From: Christensenella sp. UBA4626
Lineage (GTDB): Bacteria > Bacillota > Clostridia > Christensenellales > UBA1242
Direction: 5' to 3'
DNA: 64,000 bases
NCBI GenBank assembly: GCA_002406115.1
Contig: DHNC01000035.1
Coordinates: 62,473-126,472, forward strand
Shown: positions 20,585 through 28,545 of the stretch, piece by piece
Position numbering within the stretch: position 1 is the stretch's first letter
Layout: the number at the start of each line of letters is the position of its first letter
Notes under the pieces: generated by a model
Told to the model about the DNA's origin: nothing
Databases searched by the model: none
Seen by the model: only the letters and a program-made list of their open reading frames with translations
Translations under genes and position numbers: made by a program

Positions 20585-21934
20585 ATGGGATTTTTTCAAA
20601 ATTTAAGTGATAGATTAAATCATATTTTCAGCAAAATGACAAAGCGTGGCAAACTCACCCAACTGGAAATTAAAGAGGCGATGCGAGAAATCCGTATTGC
20701 ACTTTTGGAGGCGGATGTCAACTATTCAGTTGCCAAAGATTTTTGTGCACGTGTAAGCGAAAAAGCGCAAGGCGAGGAAATTTTAAAAAGCCTCACACCA
20801 ACACAACAAGTTGTCAAAATTGTGCGTGACGAATTGACCGCACTTATGGGCGGTGAAAATCAAAAATTGGCAGTTGCACCAAAGCCACCGACAGTTATTA
20901 TGATGTGCGGCTTGCAAGGTTCGGGCAAAACAACAATGTGCGGCAAATTGGCACTCAAACTCAAAAAAGAGGGCAAAAAACCGCTTTTGGTTGCGTGTGA
21001 TATCTATCGTCCAGCTGCCATCGACCAACTTAAAGTTTTGGGCAAATCAATCCAAATTGACGTGTTTGAGCGTGGCACACAAAATCCAACAAAAACAGTT
21101 AAAGAGGCAATTGCGTATGCAGAAAAATTTGCGCTTGACACAGTGATTGTCGACACGGCCGGCCGTTTGCAGATTGACCAAAAATTGATGGAAGAATTAA
21201 AGGACATCAAAAAGGCAGTCAACCCGACCGAAATTTTGCTTGTTATCGACAGTATGATTGGGCAAGAGGCTGTATCAGTTTCAACTGCATTTAATGACGC
21301 CCTTGATGTTACAGGCGTGGTGCTTACAAAAACCGACGGCGACACTCGTGGCGGTGCAGCGCTTTCAATCCGCCAAGTCATTGGTAAACCTATCAAATTT
21401 GTCGGCGTGGGCGAAAAATTGACCGATTTGGAGCCATTCTATCCAGACCGCATGGCAAGCCGTATTTTAGGCATGGGGGATGTGCTTACTTTGATTGATA
21501 AGGCACAAGAAGCAGTTGACGAAAAAACCGCAGCGGAAATGGAACGCAAATTCCGCGAAAATAGTTTTGATTTCAACGATTATATCTCTCAATTAGATTC
21601 GCTCAAAAAAATGGGCGGGCTTAAATCCGTGCTTGGTATGATGCCAGGGCTGGGCGGAAAATTGCGTGACCTTGAAAATCAAATTGATGAAAAACAACTT
21701 GAAAAAAACAAGGCAATTATTCAGTCAATGACAGATAAAGAACGCAAAAATCCAGATATAATCAATGGCAGCCGCCGCCAACGTATTGCAAAGGGTGCAG
21801 GCGTGCAAGTCAGCGATGTCAACCAACTCATCAAACAATTCAACCAATCCAAAGAAATGATGCGTATGATGAAAAATCCAAAAGCATATGGTGGGAAAAT
21901 GGCAATGATTAAAAAGTTAATGGGGCAACCATAA
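20585..21934 (+). CDS. ffh: Signal recognition particle protein Ffh
   Basis: The SRP54 GTPase. G1 is GLQGSGKTT near residue 109, followed by DIYRPAAIDQL, DTAGRLQ, TKTDGDTRGGAAL and FVGVGEKLTDLEPF. The methionine-rich M domain then binds SRP RNA and signal peptides and has the GSRRQRIAKGAG motif. Length 449. The last ~24 codons (from 21860) are repeated twice downstream. An AATGCTTTT/AAAAGCATT hairpin (21933-21952) follows the stop, without a T-tract. Confidence 0.96.
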   Translation: MGFFQNLSDRLNHIFSKMTKRGKLTQLEIKEAMREIRIALLEADVNYSVAKDFCARVSEKAQGEEILKSLTPTQQVVKIVRDELTALMGGENQKLAVAPKPPTVIMMCGLQGSGKTTMCGKLALKLKKEGKKPLLVACDIYRPAAIDQLKVLGKSIQIDVFERGTQNPTKTVKEAIAYAEKFALDTVIVDTAGRLQIDQKLMEELKDIKKAVNPTEILLVIDSMIGQEAVSVSTAFNDALDVTGVVLTKTDGDTRGGAALSIRQVIGKPIKFVGVGEKLTDLEPFYPDRMASRILGMGDVLTLIDKAQEAVDEKTAAEMERKFRENSFDFNDYISQLDSLKKMGGLKSVLGMMPGLGGKLRDLENQIDEKQLEKNKAIIQSMTDKERKNPDIINGSRRQRIAKGAGVQVSDVNQLIKQFNQSKEMMRMMKNPKAYGGKMAMIKKLMGQP

Positions 21935-21983
21935 TGCTTTTGGAAAAGCATTCATCATACTAGCCATAAAATATTATATTTTA

Positions 21984-22062
21984 TATGAAGATGTTAAAAA
22001 ATCCGAAGGCAAACGGGGGAAAGTTTGCTGTTATGAAGAAATTGATGAACGGACAGTTCTAA
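21984..22062 (+). pseudogene. Diverged copy of the ffh 3' end
   Basis: Read from the ATG this encodes 25 residues ending in its own TAA: MKMLKNPKANGGKFAVMKKL then MNGQF. Seventeen of 24 aligned positions match the Ffh tail. There is no ribosome site, and there is no homology to Ffh farther upstream. It is best explained as a displaced or duplicated gene end rather than a gene. It overlaps the 15-bp inverted repeat of 21993-22092. Confidence 0.65.
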
Positions 22063-22092
22063 TTTCACACGGTTGAATTCGGATTTTTTAAC
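21993..22092 (+). other. Large stem-loop enclosing the diverged ffh tail
   Basis: Perfect 15-bp arms GTTAAAAAATCCGAA (21993-22007) and TTCGGATTTTTTAAC (22078-22092) enclose 70 nt. Inside are GCAAAC/GTTTGC (22009-22028) and GAAC/GTTC (22048-22060). The A-run/T-run arms could act as the terminator of the ffh operon, or the whole could be a small structured RNA. A second hairpin ATATGCC/GGCATAT lies at 22098-22123. Confidence 0.5.
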
Positions 22093-22121
22093 GATTGATA
22101 TGCCTAACGCCAGTTTGGCAT

Positions 22122-22193
22122 ATGCGTATGATGAAAAATCCAAAAGCGTATGGCGGAAAAATGGCGATGATTAAAAAGTTAATGGGACAATAA
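22122..22193 (+). pseudogene. Near-identical copy of the ffh 3' end
   Basis: It encodes MRMMKNPKAYGGKMAMIKKL then MGQ and a stop. The first 26 bp are identical to ffh 21860-21885, 262 bp upstream. The next differences (five third-position changes) are all synonymous. Such silent-only divergence means this was a functional ffh end, probably from a related strain or the original end displaced by an insertion. No ribosome site. Confidence 0.75.
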
Positions 22194-22224
22194 CCATTTT
22201 GTTTAAAAAAAATTGCCAAACCGC

Positions 22225-22253
22225 TTGACATATATCAAAAAACATGATAAAGT
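22225..22253 (+). promoter_or_regulatory. Promoter of rpsP
   Basis: TTGACA (22225-22230), 17 bp, TAAAGT (22248-22253). A small AATTAC/GTAATT dyad lies in the ~45-nt leader before rpsP. Confidence 0.55.
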
Positions 22254-22305
22254 GTAAAGTGAAATTACTTTACAGACGTAATTAAAAAGACAAAAGGAGA
22301 AGATT

Positions 22306-22599
22306 ATGGCAGTTAAAATTAGATTAACTCGTTTGGGCGACAAAAAATCACCTTTCTATCGTGTTGTTGTTGCAGATTCTCGTGTTGCTCGTGATGGTAA
22401 ATATATCGAACAAATCGGTACTTACAATCCACTTGCAAACCCAGCAGAAATCAAAATCAACAATGAACTCGCAGCAAAATGGTTAAAGAATGGTGCTGAA
22501 CCAACTGAAACCGCAAAAACTTTGCTTCAAAAAGTTGGTGTTTTGGAAGTTAAAGGCAACAGCGCTCCAAAAACCAATAACAAGAAAAAGAAAGCATAA
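22306..22599 (+). CDS. rpsP: 30S ribosomal protein S16
   Basis: A 97-residue S16: [26 protein letters not shown], then [13 protein letters not shown] and a basic C-terminus. It is required for early 30S assembly. Ribosome site AAAAGGAGAAG. It starts the rpsP-khpA pair that precedes rimM-trmD, as in B. subtilis. Confidence 0.96.
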   Translation: MAVKIRLTRLGDKKSPFYRVVVADSRVARDGKYIEQIGTYNPLANPAEIKINNELAAKWLKNGAEPTETAKTLLQKVGVLEVKGNSAPKTNNKKKKA

Positions 22600-22609
22600 G
22601 GAGTAGACT

Positions 22610-22843
22610 ATGCAAGAGATGTTGGAATACATTGTTAAAAATCTTGTGTCAAATCCTGATGCTGTTGAAATTGTGGCTGAAAACCAAGGTAAGACCAAGG
22701 TATACAAAGTTAAAGTTGATAGCAAAGATTTGGGTTCTGTTATAGGCAGAGGCGGATGCATTGCAAACGCAATTCGCACAGTTGTTAAATCAACTGCTGG
22801 CGAACACGCACGCATTGTTATCAAGTTTGACGAAAAAGCGTAA
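22610..22843 (+). CDS. khpA: KH-domain RNA-binding protein KhpA (YlqC)
   Basis: A 77-residue single KH domain with the VIGRGGCIANAIRTVV variant of the GxxG loop (GRGG). KhpA pairs with KhpB in Bacillota and affects RNA metabolism and cell elongation. It is 10 bp after rpsP, the standard position of ylqC. Confidence 0.92.
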   Translation: MQEMLEYIVKNLVSNPDAVEIVAENQGKTKVYKVKVDSKDLGSVIGRGGCIANAIRTVVKSTAGEHARIVIKFDEKA

Positions 22844-22847
22844 CCAG

Positions 22848-22874
22848 AAATGCGAGTTTGGCTCGCATTTTTTG
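22848..22874 (+). terminator. Terminator of rpsP-khpA
   Basis: Perfect 9-bp stem AAATGCGAG/CTCGCATTT with loop TTTGG, then T-tract. Confidence 0.9.
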
Positions 22875-22903
22875 TTTGAAAATTGCTTATAGTTTGTTAT
22901 AAT
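22875..22903 (+). promoter_or_regulatory. Promoter of rimM-trmD
   Basis: TTTGAA (22875-22880), 17 bp, TATAAT (22898-22903) preceded by TGT. The -35 box directly follows the khpA terminator T-tract. The predicted leader is only about 10 nt. Confidence 0.7.
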
Positions 22904-22919
22904 AAATTTAGAGAGTTTT

Positions 22920-23417
22920 ATGGAAAAGTTATTAGAAATTGCAAAAATAGTTCGCCCACATGGCGTTAAAGGTGCGGTTAAAATTGTCAAATATATTGAC
23001 GACAATTTTTCACATTTTTCAAAGGTGTATATCGGTCAAAAATTGCAGCCTGCAAATATGAAGTTGGTTTCAAAATTGAACAACGATGCCTGCGTTGTGA
23101 TGTTGGATATAATCAAAAGTTGCGAGGACGCTGAGAAATTTAGAAATCAATCAATTTATATCGACCGAACCGAATATGAAGAGTATGAGGACAAGATTTA
23201 TTTGACAGATTTAATCAACAAACCTCTTGTCACAACTGCCGGCAAAGAGTTGGGCGTTTTGGTGGATATTGATGATTATGGTGCCAGTTCGATACTCACT
23301 TTCAAATGTGGTGCCGTGAGTTATCAATTGCCATATGTCGAAGCGATTTTGACATATAATCAAGACCTTGATTCGTTTGTGATTGATGAACAAGTTTTTA
23401 AGGATATCAGGATATGA
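22920..23417 (+). CDS. rimM: Ribosome maturation factor RimM
   Basis: Assists late 30S maturation and binds S19. The start IAKIVRPHGVKGAVKI matches the family GxhGhrGhhrV pattern. The C-terminal PRC-barrel contains GKELGVLVDIDDYGASSILTF and LPYVEAIL. Length 165. It overlaps trmD by four bases (ATGA), the usual tight pair. Confidence 0.94.
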   Translation: MEKLLEIAKIVRPHGVKGAVKIVKYIDDNFSHFSKVYIGQKLQPANMKLVSKLNNDACVVMLDIIKSCEDAEKFRNQSIYIDRTEYEEYEDKIYLTDLINKPLVTTAGKELGVLVDIDDYGASSILTFKCGAVSYQLPYVEAILTYNQDLDSFVIDEQVFKDIRI

Positions 23418-24139
23418 AAATAGACATTTTGACGCTTTTTCCAGATATGTTTGCTCCATTAAAGGAAAGTATAATCAAGCGTGCAGTTGAGGATAAAAAA
23501 ATAGAGATAAACATCACAAATATCCGTGATTTTGCTTTGCCACCACATTATAAATGCGATGATATGCCTTTTGGCGGCGGGGCAGGCATGGTGATGATGT
23601 GTGAGCCATTGTTTAAAGCAATCCAGTCGGTCAAAACTGACGATAGCACCATATTTTATATGTCCCCAAGGGGCAAAGTTTTCAATCAAGGCATGGCTAG
23701 AGGACTTGCAAAGGTTCAGCATCTGATTTTGATTTGTGGGCATTACGAAGGCGTCGACCAGCGTGTTTTGGATTATTTCAATATTCAAGAACTTTCTATT
23801 GGCGATTATGTTTTGACAGGTGGCGAATTGCCTGCTATGGTGGTGGCCGATGCGATAATCCGATTGCTGCCCGGCGTGATAAGTGCAGACAGCACAGTCG
23901 AAGAAAGTTTCAGCCAAACCGAGCACGAAACTATCACAAAAGACGCAAGGGGCAAAAAAATCAAAAGCAAACAAAGTTTAACCTTGTTGGAGTATAATCA
24001 ATACACCCGCCCATCGGATTTTAACGGCTTAAAGGTGCCTGACGTGCTGCTTTCCGGCAACCACAAAAAGATTGCTGAATTTAGGCAAAAACAGGCAATT
24101 GAAATCACAAAAGCAAATCGTCCAGACTTGCTTAAATAA
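23414..24139 (+). CDS. trmD: tRNA (guanine-N1-)-methyltransferase
   Basis: Makes m1G37 in tRNA, preventing frameshifts. SPOUT fold with LFPDMFAPLKESIIKRA, MPFGGGAGMVMMCEP, CGHYEGVDQRV and the knot SIGDYVLTGGELPAMVVADAI. Length 241. In B. subtilis rplS follows immediately. Here a phosphatase and a Nudix gene are inserted and rplS is about 4.5 kb downstream with its own promoter. Confidence 0.96.
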   Translation: MKIDILTLFPDMFAPLKESIIKRAVEDKKIEINITNIRDFALPPHYKCDDMPFGGGAGMVMMCEPLFKAIQSVKTDDSTIFYMSPRGKVFNQGMARGLAKVQHLILICGHYEGVDQRVLDYFNIQELSIGDYVLTGGELPAMVVADAIIRLLPGVISADSTVEESFSQTEHETITKDARGKKIKSKQSLTLLEYNQYTRPSDFNGLKVPDVLLSGNHKKIAEFRQKQAIEITKANRPDLLK

Positions 24140-24148
24140 GGATAGAAT

Positions 24149-24688
24149 ATGAACATATTTGTTATGCGACATGGCACAACCGTTTGGAACGAGTTGGGCA
24201 TAATTCAGGGTAGGTCAAACAACAGATTGAGCCAATCTGGCAAGCAACAAGTTGAAGATGTTGCCCAAAATTTTGCGGGTAAAGTTGACGTTATTATTTG
24301 CTCACCTTTGATGAGGACTGTCCAAACCGCAAATATCATGAACAAATACCTCCATGTCAATGTTATAAAAGATGAGAGGTTGACAGAAATTGACCAAGGG
24401 ATATTCACCGCAAGATGTCCTTCAACTTTTTCTGAAAAGGAAAAACTTTTAAAGGGTGAACGAGCAAAATCAGCTGGCATGGAAACTTATGAGGAATGCT
24501 ATAATCGAGCTAAAAAGTTTGTTTTGGAGTTGAAAAACGACACAAGGCACCAAAATGTTTTGATTGTAACGCATAGATGTGTGGCAATGTTTATTGAGGA
24601 CATTTTAAATGGCTTGGACTTTAAACTGCCAGATTTTAAAAGCACAAACAATTTTAGCAATGCGGAAATAAAACAATTTAGAATATAA
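24149..24688 (+). CDS. Histidine phosphatase (phosphoglycerate mutase-like) protein
   Basis: A 179-residue member of branch 1 of the histidine phosphatases. The catalytic RHG is at the N-terminus (FVMRHGTTVWNE), followed by SQSGKQQ, the SPLMRTVQTA substrate loop, the acid region LTEIDQGIF, and the second His in VTHRCVAMF. The substrate cannot be told from sequence. It lies just after trmD and before a Nudix gene. Confidence 0.85.
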   Translation: MNIFVMRHGTTVWNELGIIQGRSNNRLSQSGKQQVEDVAQNFAGKVDVIICSPLMRTVQTANIMNKYLHVNVIKDERLTEIDQGIFTARCPSTFSEKEKLLKGERAKSAGMETYEECYNRAKKFVLELKNDTRHQNVLIVTHRCVAMFIEDILNGLDFKLPDFKSTNNFSNAEIKQFRI

Positions 24689-24697
24689 GGAGGCAAA

Positions 24698-25222
24698 ATG
24701 GTTGAAAAAATCATTGATTTTGACAATATAAAAAATTTAAAAATTGACACGACTGTCACCAGAGTTAAGGCGTTTGTCTTTAACGGCGATTTTTTGTATC
24801 TTGACAAAATTGACTATGGTTATATGCTGCCTGGCGGTCATGTTGAAGAAAATGAAGATTTTGACCTTGCTTTGATACGAGAAGTGGAAGAAGAAACTGG
24901 AATAAAGTTGGATAAATCTGACAAAATCCAAAAATTTTATATAACCGAAAAATACACAAAAAACTATAAAAACACAGCCCAAAATAGGTTAAATAGGATT
25001 GTTTACTATATTGTTAAAACAAACAAAACCCCAAATTTAAATAACATAAATTTAACACAAGATGAGCGAGAGCACGATTTGAAAGTTGAAAAAGTTTCGG
25101 TATCAAATTTTGAAAATACGCTTAAAAATACAATAAAAAATGAAGTTGACCCAGCGTTTACAGTGATTGCAAACGAAATGTTGGATGCTTTTCAAATTTT
25201 AAAACAACACATAAAAAACTAA
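24698..25222 (+). CDS. Nudix hydrolase
   Basis: A 174-residue protein with a complete Nudix box GGHVEENEDFDLALIREVEE then ETG (near residues 47-70). The family cleaves nucleoside diphosphates linked to other moieties. The substrate is unknown. Ribosome site AAGGAGG. The preceding gene is a histidine phosphatase, so the pair may act on phosphorylated small molecules; this is inference. Confidence 0.88.
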   Translation: MVEKIIDFDNIKNLKIDTTVTRVKAFVFNGDFLYLDKIDYGYMLPGGHVEENEDFDLALIREVEEETGIKLDKSDKIQKFYITEKYTKNYKNTAQNRLNRIVYYIVKTNKTPNLNNINLTQDEREHDLKVEKVSVSNFENTLKNTIKNEVDPAFTVIANEMLDAFQILKQHIKN

Positions 25223-25285
25223 ACGATTTTTGATGCAATTATTTTGGATTTACCCGATTTTGCACAAAAACAAAAAGGATGATAT

Positions 25286-26119
25286 ATGATAAATTGGTTC
25301 CCAGGGCACATGAACAAAACACTTAAACAAATGCAAAACGACAGCAAACTTTGCGATTGTTTTATATATATTTTGGACGCCCGCTGCCCAGAAAGTTGCA
25401 TAAATCCGGAGTTTGTTAAAATCATCAAAAACAAGCCGATAATTTATGTTTTAAATAAGGCAGATTTGGTGAAAAATGCTGACATTGAACGTTTTAAAAA
25501 GAAATTTATTTCCCAGGGCGCTGAGTGTGTTAGTATCAATGCAACCATAAGTGGCAATGCAAAAATCATAATCAACACAATAAATAAAATTTTTAAAGAA
25601 AAGCAAGAGCAAAACAAAATCAAAGGCGCAAATTTTATCACAAGAGCGATGGTTTTGGGTGTGCCGAACAGCGGCAAATCAACTATCGTCAACAATTTGT
25701 GCGGGCAAGGCAGGGCAGTGACTGGCAATAGAGCGGGCGTCACTCGCAGCAAGCAATGGATAAAAATTGATTCTAATATCGAGTTTATGGATACACCTGG
25801 CGTGCTTTTGCCAAATTTTGATGACGAACAAAAGGCTTACAATTTGGCATTTGTTGGCTCTGTTAAGGACGAAGTTTTGAACATTGTCGACCTCGCCTCA
25901 AATCTTATAAACAGGCTTATCCAAATTGATAAAAACGCACTTGTTTCAAAATACGGTGTAGATTTAAACAATTATACACACGATATTGAGATTCTGGAAA
26001 GAATTGGCAAAAAGCGTGGATGCGTAATCAAAGGCGGCGACATTGACGACGAACGTGCCGCCAAGATTTTGCTTACTGATTTCCGTGCCGGCAAACTCGG
26101 CAAAATCTGCTTGGAGTAA
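25286..26119 (+). CDS. rbgA: Ribosome biogenesis GTPase RbgA (YlqF)
   Basis: A circularly permuted GTPase for 50S assembly. The motifs come in permuted order: G4 NKADLV near residue 52, then G1 GVPNSGKSTIVN, then G3 DTPG. The start INWFPGHMNKTLKQM is a family hallmark. Length 277. It precedes rnhB as in B. subtilis, but one extra gene lies between. Confidence 0.94.
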   Translation: MINWFPGHMNKTLKQMQNDSKLCDCFIYILDARCPESCINPEFVKIIKNKPIIYVLNKADLVKNADIERFKKKFISQGAECVSINATISGNAKIIINTINKIFKEKQEQNKIKGANFITRAMVLGVPNSGKSTIVNNLCGQGRAVTGNRAGVTRSKQWIKIDSNIEFMDTPGVLLPNFDDEQKAYNLAFVGSVKDEVLNIVDLASNLINRLIQIDKNALVSKYGVDLNNYTHDIEILERIGKKRGCVIKGGDIDDERAAKILLTDFRAGKLGKICLE

Positions 26120-26120
26120 A

Positions 26121-26867
26121 ATGAAATATAAACTAAAAATAAAATCAATAAACAATTCGGCAAAAACCTTGTTTGAGTTTTTCAAGTTAGACGAAAATAA
26201 AAACACATTTTTGTTTAATTATTTCAGCGTAAATTTGGAAGAATATAAGGCTTTAAGTGATAAAAACAAGTTTGGCTTGGTTCTTGCAAAAGTTAAATCA
26301 TTATATGTTGAATATAAAGATTTTTTTGCCAAAAAATATGATGAAATTGATTTGATATTAAAACAAAACTTTCAAATCATGGAGAGGGCTTTATCTAGCA
26401 TTTTTGATGTTAAAATTGACAAGACTTTTAAGATGGAAATAGGAGTTTGTCCAATTTGTCCAAGATATTTGCAAAGTTATTCATTTGATGTGTGTGCTTT
26501 TGAGGAAAATGGATATATTTTGCAGACTATTGCTCATGAACTAATCCATTTTTATTGGTTTTTAAAATTAAAACAGATGGGTTATCGTCTTTCAAAGGCA
26601 GAAAAAGAAACTCCAAGTTTAACATGGCTGATTTCTGAGATTGTTGTTGATGCCATTTTCAAAAATACTGATTTAAAGGTTTTCCTTTTTAATAACAAGC
26701 CGGCTTACAACATTTTTTATAAGCAAAAAATAAACAATGTTGGTTTGATTGAACTTTTTGACAGCCAATATAAGACCGCAAAAAGCATTGAGGATTTTAT
26801 AAAATTTACAATGAATTTCATTGGAGAAAATAAAGAACAACTGAATAAAATTGTAAAAAAGATGTAA
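26121..26867 (+). CDS. Possible zinc metallopeptidase, unknown family
   Basis: A 248-residue protein I do not recognise. It contains HELIH in the helix TIAHELIHFYW (near residue 150) and a downstream SEIVVDAIF helix whose Glu could be the third zinc ligand, as in gluzincins. Three cysteines precede it (GVCPICPRY and FDVCAF). There is no signal peptide, so it is probably cytoplasmic. The ATG at 26121 follows the rbgA stop by 1 bp with GGAG just upstream; an earlier in-frame ATG lies inside rbgA. It is not a standard member of the rbgA-rnhB neighbourhood. Confidence 0.6.
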   Translation: MKYKLKIKSINNSAKTLFEFFKLDENKNTFLFNYFSVNLEEYKALSDKNKFGLVLAKVKSLYVEYKDFFAKKYDEIDLILKQNFQIMERALSSIFDVKIDKTFKMEIGVCPICPRYLQSYSFDVCAFEENGYILQTIAHELIHFYWFLKLKQMGYRLSKAEKETPSLTWLISEIVVDAIFKNTDLKVFLFNNKPAYNIFYKQKINNVGLIELFDSQYKTAKSIEDFIKFTMNFIGENKEQLNKIVKKM

Positions 26868-26938
26868 TTTGTTTTTTATATAATTACGCTTTTTTATTGT
26901 TTAGGTTTTTGACAAATCACTAGACTTTGTGCTTTTGT

Positions 26939-26947
26939 TGTTATATT
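26939..26947 (+). promoter_or_regulatory. Extended -10 promoter almost at the rnhB start
   Basis: TGT plus TATATT (26942-26947) lies 8 bp before the rnhB ATG, and no ribosome site is present. If used, the mRNA would be nearly leaderless. The -35 is poor. Confidence 0.4.
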
Positions 26948-26955
26948 ATATAGTT

Positions 26956-27606
26956 ATGATAAACACAAAAGAGATTTTTGATTACGACAAGCAATTTTTG
27001 TCGGCGGATGTTAAATATATTGCAGGCATTGACGAAGTGGGCAGAGGTCCGCTGGCGGGTCCGGTTGTGACGGCTTGCGTGGTTATGCCTTATGATGATA
27101 TGATTGATGGCGTTTTTGACAGCAAAAAAGTGTCGGCAAAAAATCGTGCCAGATTATACAATGAAATTTTAAACAAGGCTATTTCTGTTTCTGTCAGTTT
27201 GGCAGATAATATTCGCATTGATGCCATAAATATTTTAAATGCAACAAAGGAATGCATGGCGGACTGTTTTGCTCACAGCAAAGTTAAGCCCGATTTGTTG
27301 CTTGTAGATGCGGTCAAACTGAATATTTGTCAAAATGAAAAGGCGATAATAAAAGGGGACGCAACAAGTTACGCAATAGCCTGTGCCAGCATCATTGCAA
27401 AGGTTTATAGGGACAAATTGATGTGCGAATACGCAAAAACTTATCCAAATTACGACTTTGAGCACAATGTAGGGTATGGCACCAAAAAGCATATTGAGGC
27501 AATAAAACAAAACGGCATAACACCGATACACCGATTGAGTTTTTTGGGCAATATCATAGGAGAAAAGGAATGCAAACGAATACATATGGAAAGGTTGGCG
27601 AAATAA
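26956..27606 (+). CDS. rnhB: Ribonuclease HII
   Basis: Cleaves RNA in RNA-DNA hybrids and removes misincorporated ribonucleotides. The motif IAGIDEVGRGPLAGPVV holds the first catalytic Asp/Glu pair. VDAVKL and KGDATSYAIACASIIAKV follow with the remaining acids. The ATG at 26956 is preferred to one 27 bp upstream, which lies in the promoter. No Shine-Dalgarno is visible. It overlaps yraN by 37 bp. Confidence 0.93.
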   Translation: MINTKEIFDYDKQFLSADVKYIAGIDEVGRGPLAGPVVTACVVMPYDDMIDGVFDSKKVSAKNRARLYNEILNKAISVSVSLADNIRIDAINILNATKECMADCFAHSKVKPDLLLVDAVKLNICQNEKAIIKGDATSYAIACASIIAKVYRDKLMCEYAKTYPNYDFEHNVGYGTKKHIEAIKQNGITPIHRLSFLGNIIGEKECKRIHMERLAK

Positions 27607-27920
27607 TTGCAACCAATTATTTAAAGCAAAAAGGCTATAAAATCATCGCCAACAACTACAAGAACAAAATCGGAGAAATTGACATAATTGCAAAGGATAA
27701 GGATTTTTTGGTTTTTGTTGAGGTTAAAACTCGTATGTCACGTGCGTTTGGTGACCCTGCCGAAGCGGTAAATCTACAAAAGCAATATAAAATCCGTCAG
27801 GTTGCCACCTTGTATTTAAAACAACACCGAATGCTGGAGGCAAATTGCCGATTTGATGTCATTTCAATAGTCGGTCAACTGGAAAATCACAAAATCAGGC
27901 ACATTCCAAATGCCTTTTAA
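27570..27920 (+). CDS. yraN: UPF0102 protein YraN, endonuclease-like fold
   Basis: A 116-residue UPF0102 protein: YGKVGEIIATNYLKQKGYKIIANNY, then GEIDIIAKDKDFLVFVEVKTR, which carries the D-(ExK) pattern of restriction-endonuclease-like folds. The cellular role is not settled. It starts inside rnhB with its own ribosome site (GGAGAAAAGG). Confidence 0.9.
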   Translation: MQTNTYGKVGEIIATNYLKQKGYKIIANNYKNKIGEIDIIAKDKDFLVFVEVKTRMSRAFGDPAEAVNLQKQYKIRQVATLYLKQHRMLEANCRFDVISIVGQLENHKIRHIPNAF

Positions 27921-27923
27921 TGG

Positions 27924-27952
27924 TTGACAATTTTATTAAATAATCCTATTAT
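27924..27952 (+). promoter_or_regulatory. Promoter of the YcxB-like gene
   Basis: TTGACA (27924-27929), 17 bp, TATTAT (27947-27952), 22 bp before the start codon. Confidence 0.8.
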
Positions 27953-27974
27953 AAAAATAAATAAGAGGTAAATT

Positions 27975-28460
27975 ATGTTGTTTAGTTGCAAAACAAAACT
28001 ATCTGAAAAGGCCGTTGCTGAAATGCTTAAACCAGCAATAAAATTAGCCATATTCAGTATCGTAGTTGGGGTTTTGGGGCTTATTGTTGTTATTTTGGGA
28101 TATTTCCTTCGCCATGAATTGGAAAAAATACTTTTGTTTTTATGCATATTTTTATTGCTCTTTGGAATAATGTATTTTGCTATAATTGTAAAACTTAAAA
28201 AAGATAATAAAAAACGTATGGACGATGAGGGAATATACGAATTTTATGAAGATTATCTTGTTATAAAATCATACAAAAATGGTGAGCAAACTGGCATTAC
28301 AAAATTGTATTATCGTGATGTTGATAAGGTTAAAGAAACAAAAAGCGTTGTTTTCATTTATCCAAACAAATCGTTGGCATATCCTATTATGAAAGACAAC
28401 TTGGGGCAGGAAAATCTTGCAAATTTAAGGAAAATCTTTAAATTGCCAGCAAAAAATTAG
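27975..28460 (+). CDS. YcxB-like membrane protein
   Basis: A 161-residue protein with two transmembrane helices (about residues 23-43 and 50-70). A cytosolic domain with EFYEDYLVIKSY, LYYRDVDKVKETKSVVFIYPNK follows, the pattern of YcxB-like (PH-like) domains. The function of the family is unknown. Own promoter, and terminator at 28488. Confidence 0.65.
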   Translation: MLFSCKTKLSEKAVAEMLKPAIKLAIFSIVVGVLGLIVVILGYFLRHELEKILLFLCIFLLLFGIMYFAIIVKLKKDNKKRMDDEGIYEFYEDYLVIKSYKNGEQTGITKLYYRDVDKVKETKSVVFIYPNKSLAYPIMKDNLGQENLANLRKIFKLPAKN

Positions 28461-28487
28461 TTAGATAACAAAAAATTAAATATTTTG

Positions 28488-28535
28488 ACAAATTTGCAAA
28501 AAACACTTGCAAGTTTGTTTTTTTTGTGGTATTAT
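28488..28535 (+). promoter_or_regulatory. Terminator overlapping the rplS promoter
   Basis: ACAAATTTGCAA/TTGCAAGTTTGT (12 bp, one G-U) plus T-tract is an intrinsic terminator (28488-28525). The right arm begins with TTGCAA (28507-28512), which with TATTAT (28530-28535), 17 bp later, forms the rplS promoter. Confidence 0.75.
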
Positions 28536-28545
28536 GTAAAAGTTG

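Noticed and set aside
21933..21952. AATGCTTTT/AAAAGCATT hairpin as ffh terminator
   Set aside because: Perfect stem but no T-tract follows, so termination there is doubtful. Kept only as a note under ffh.
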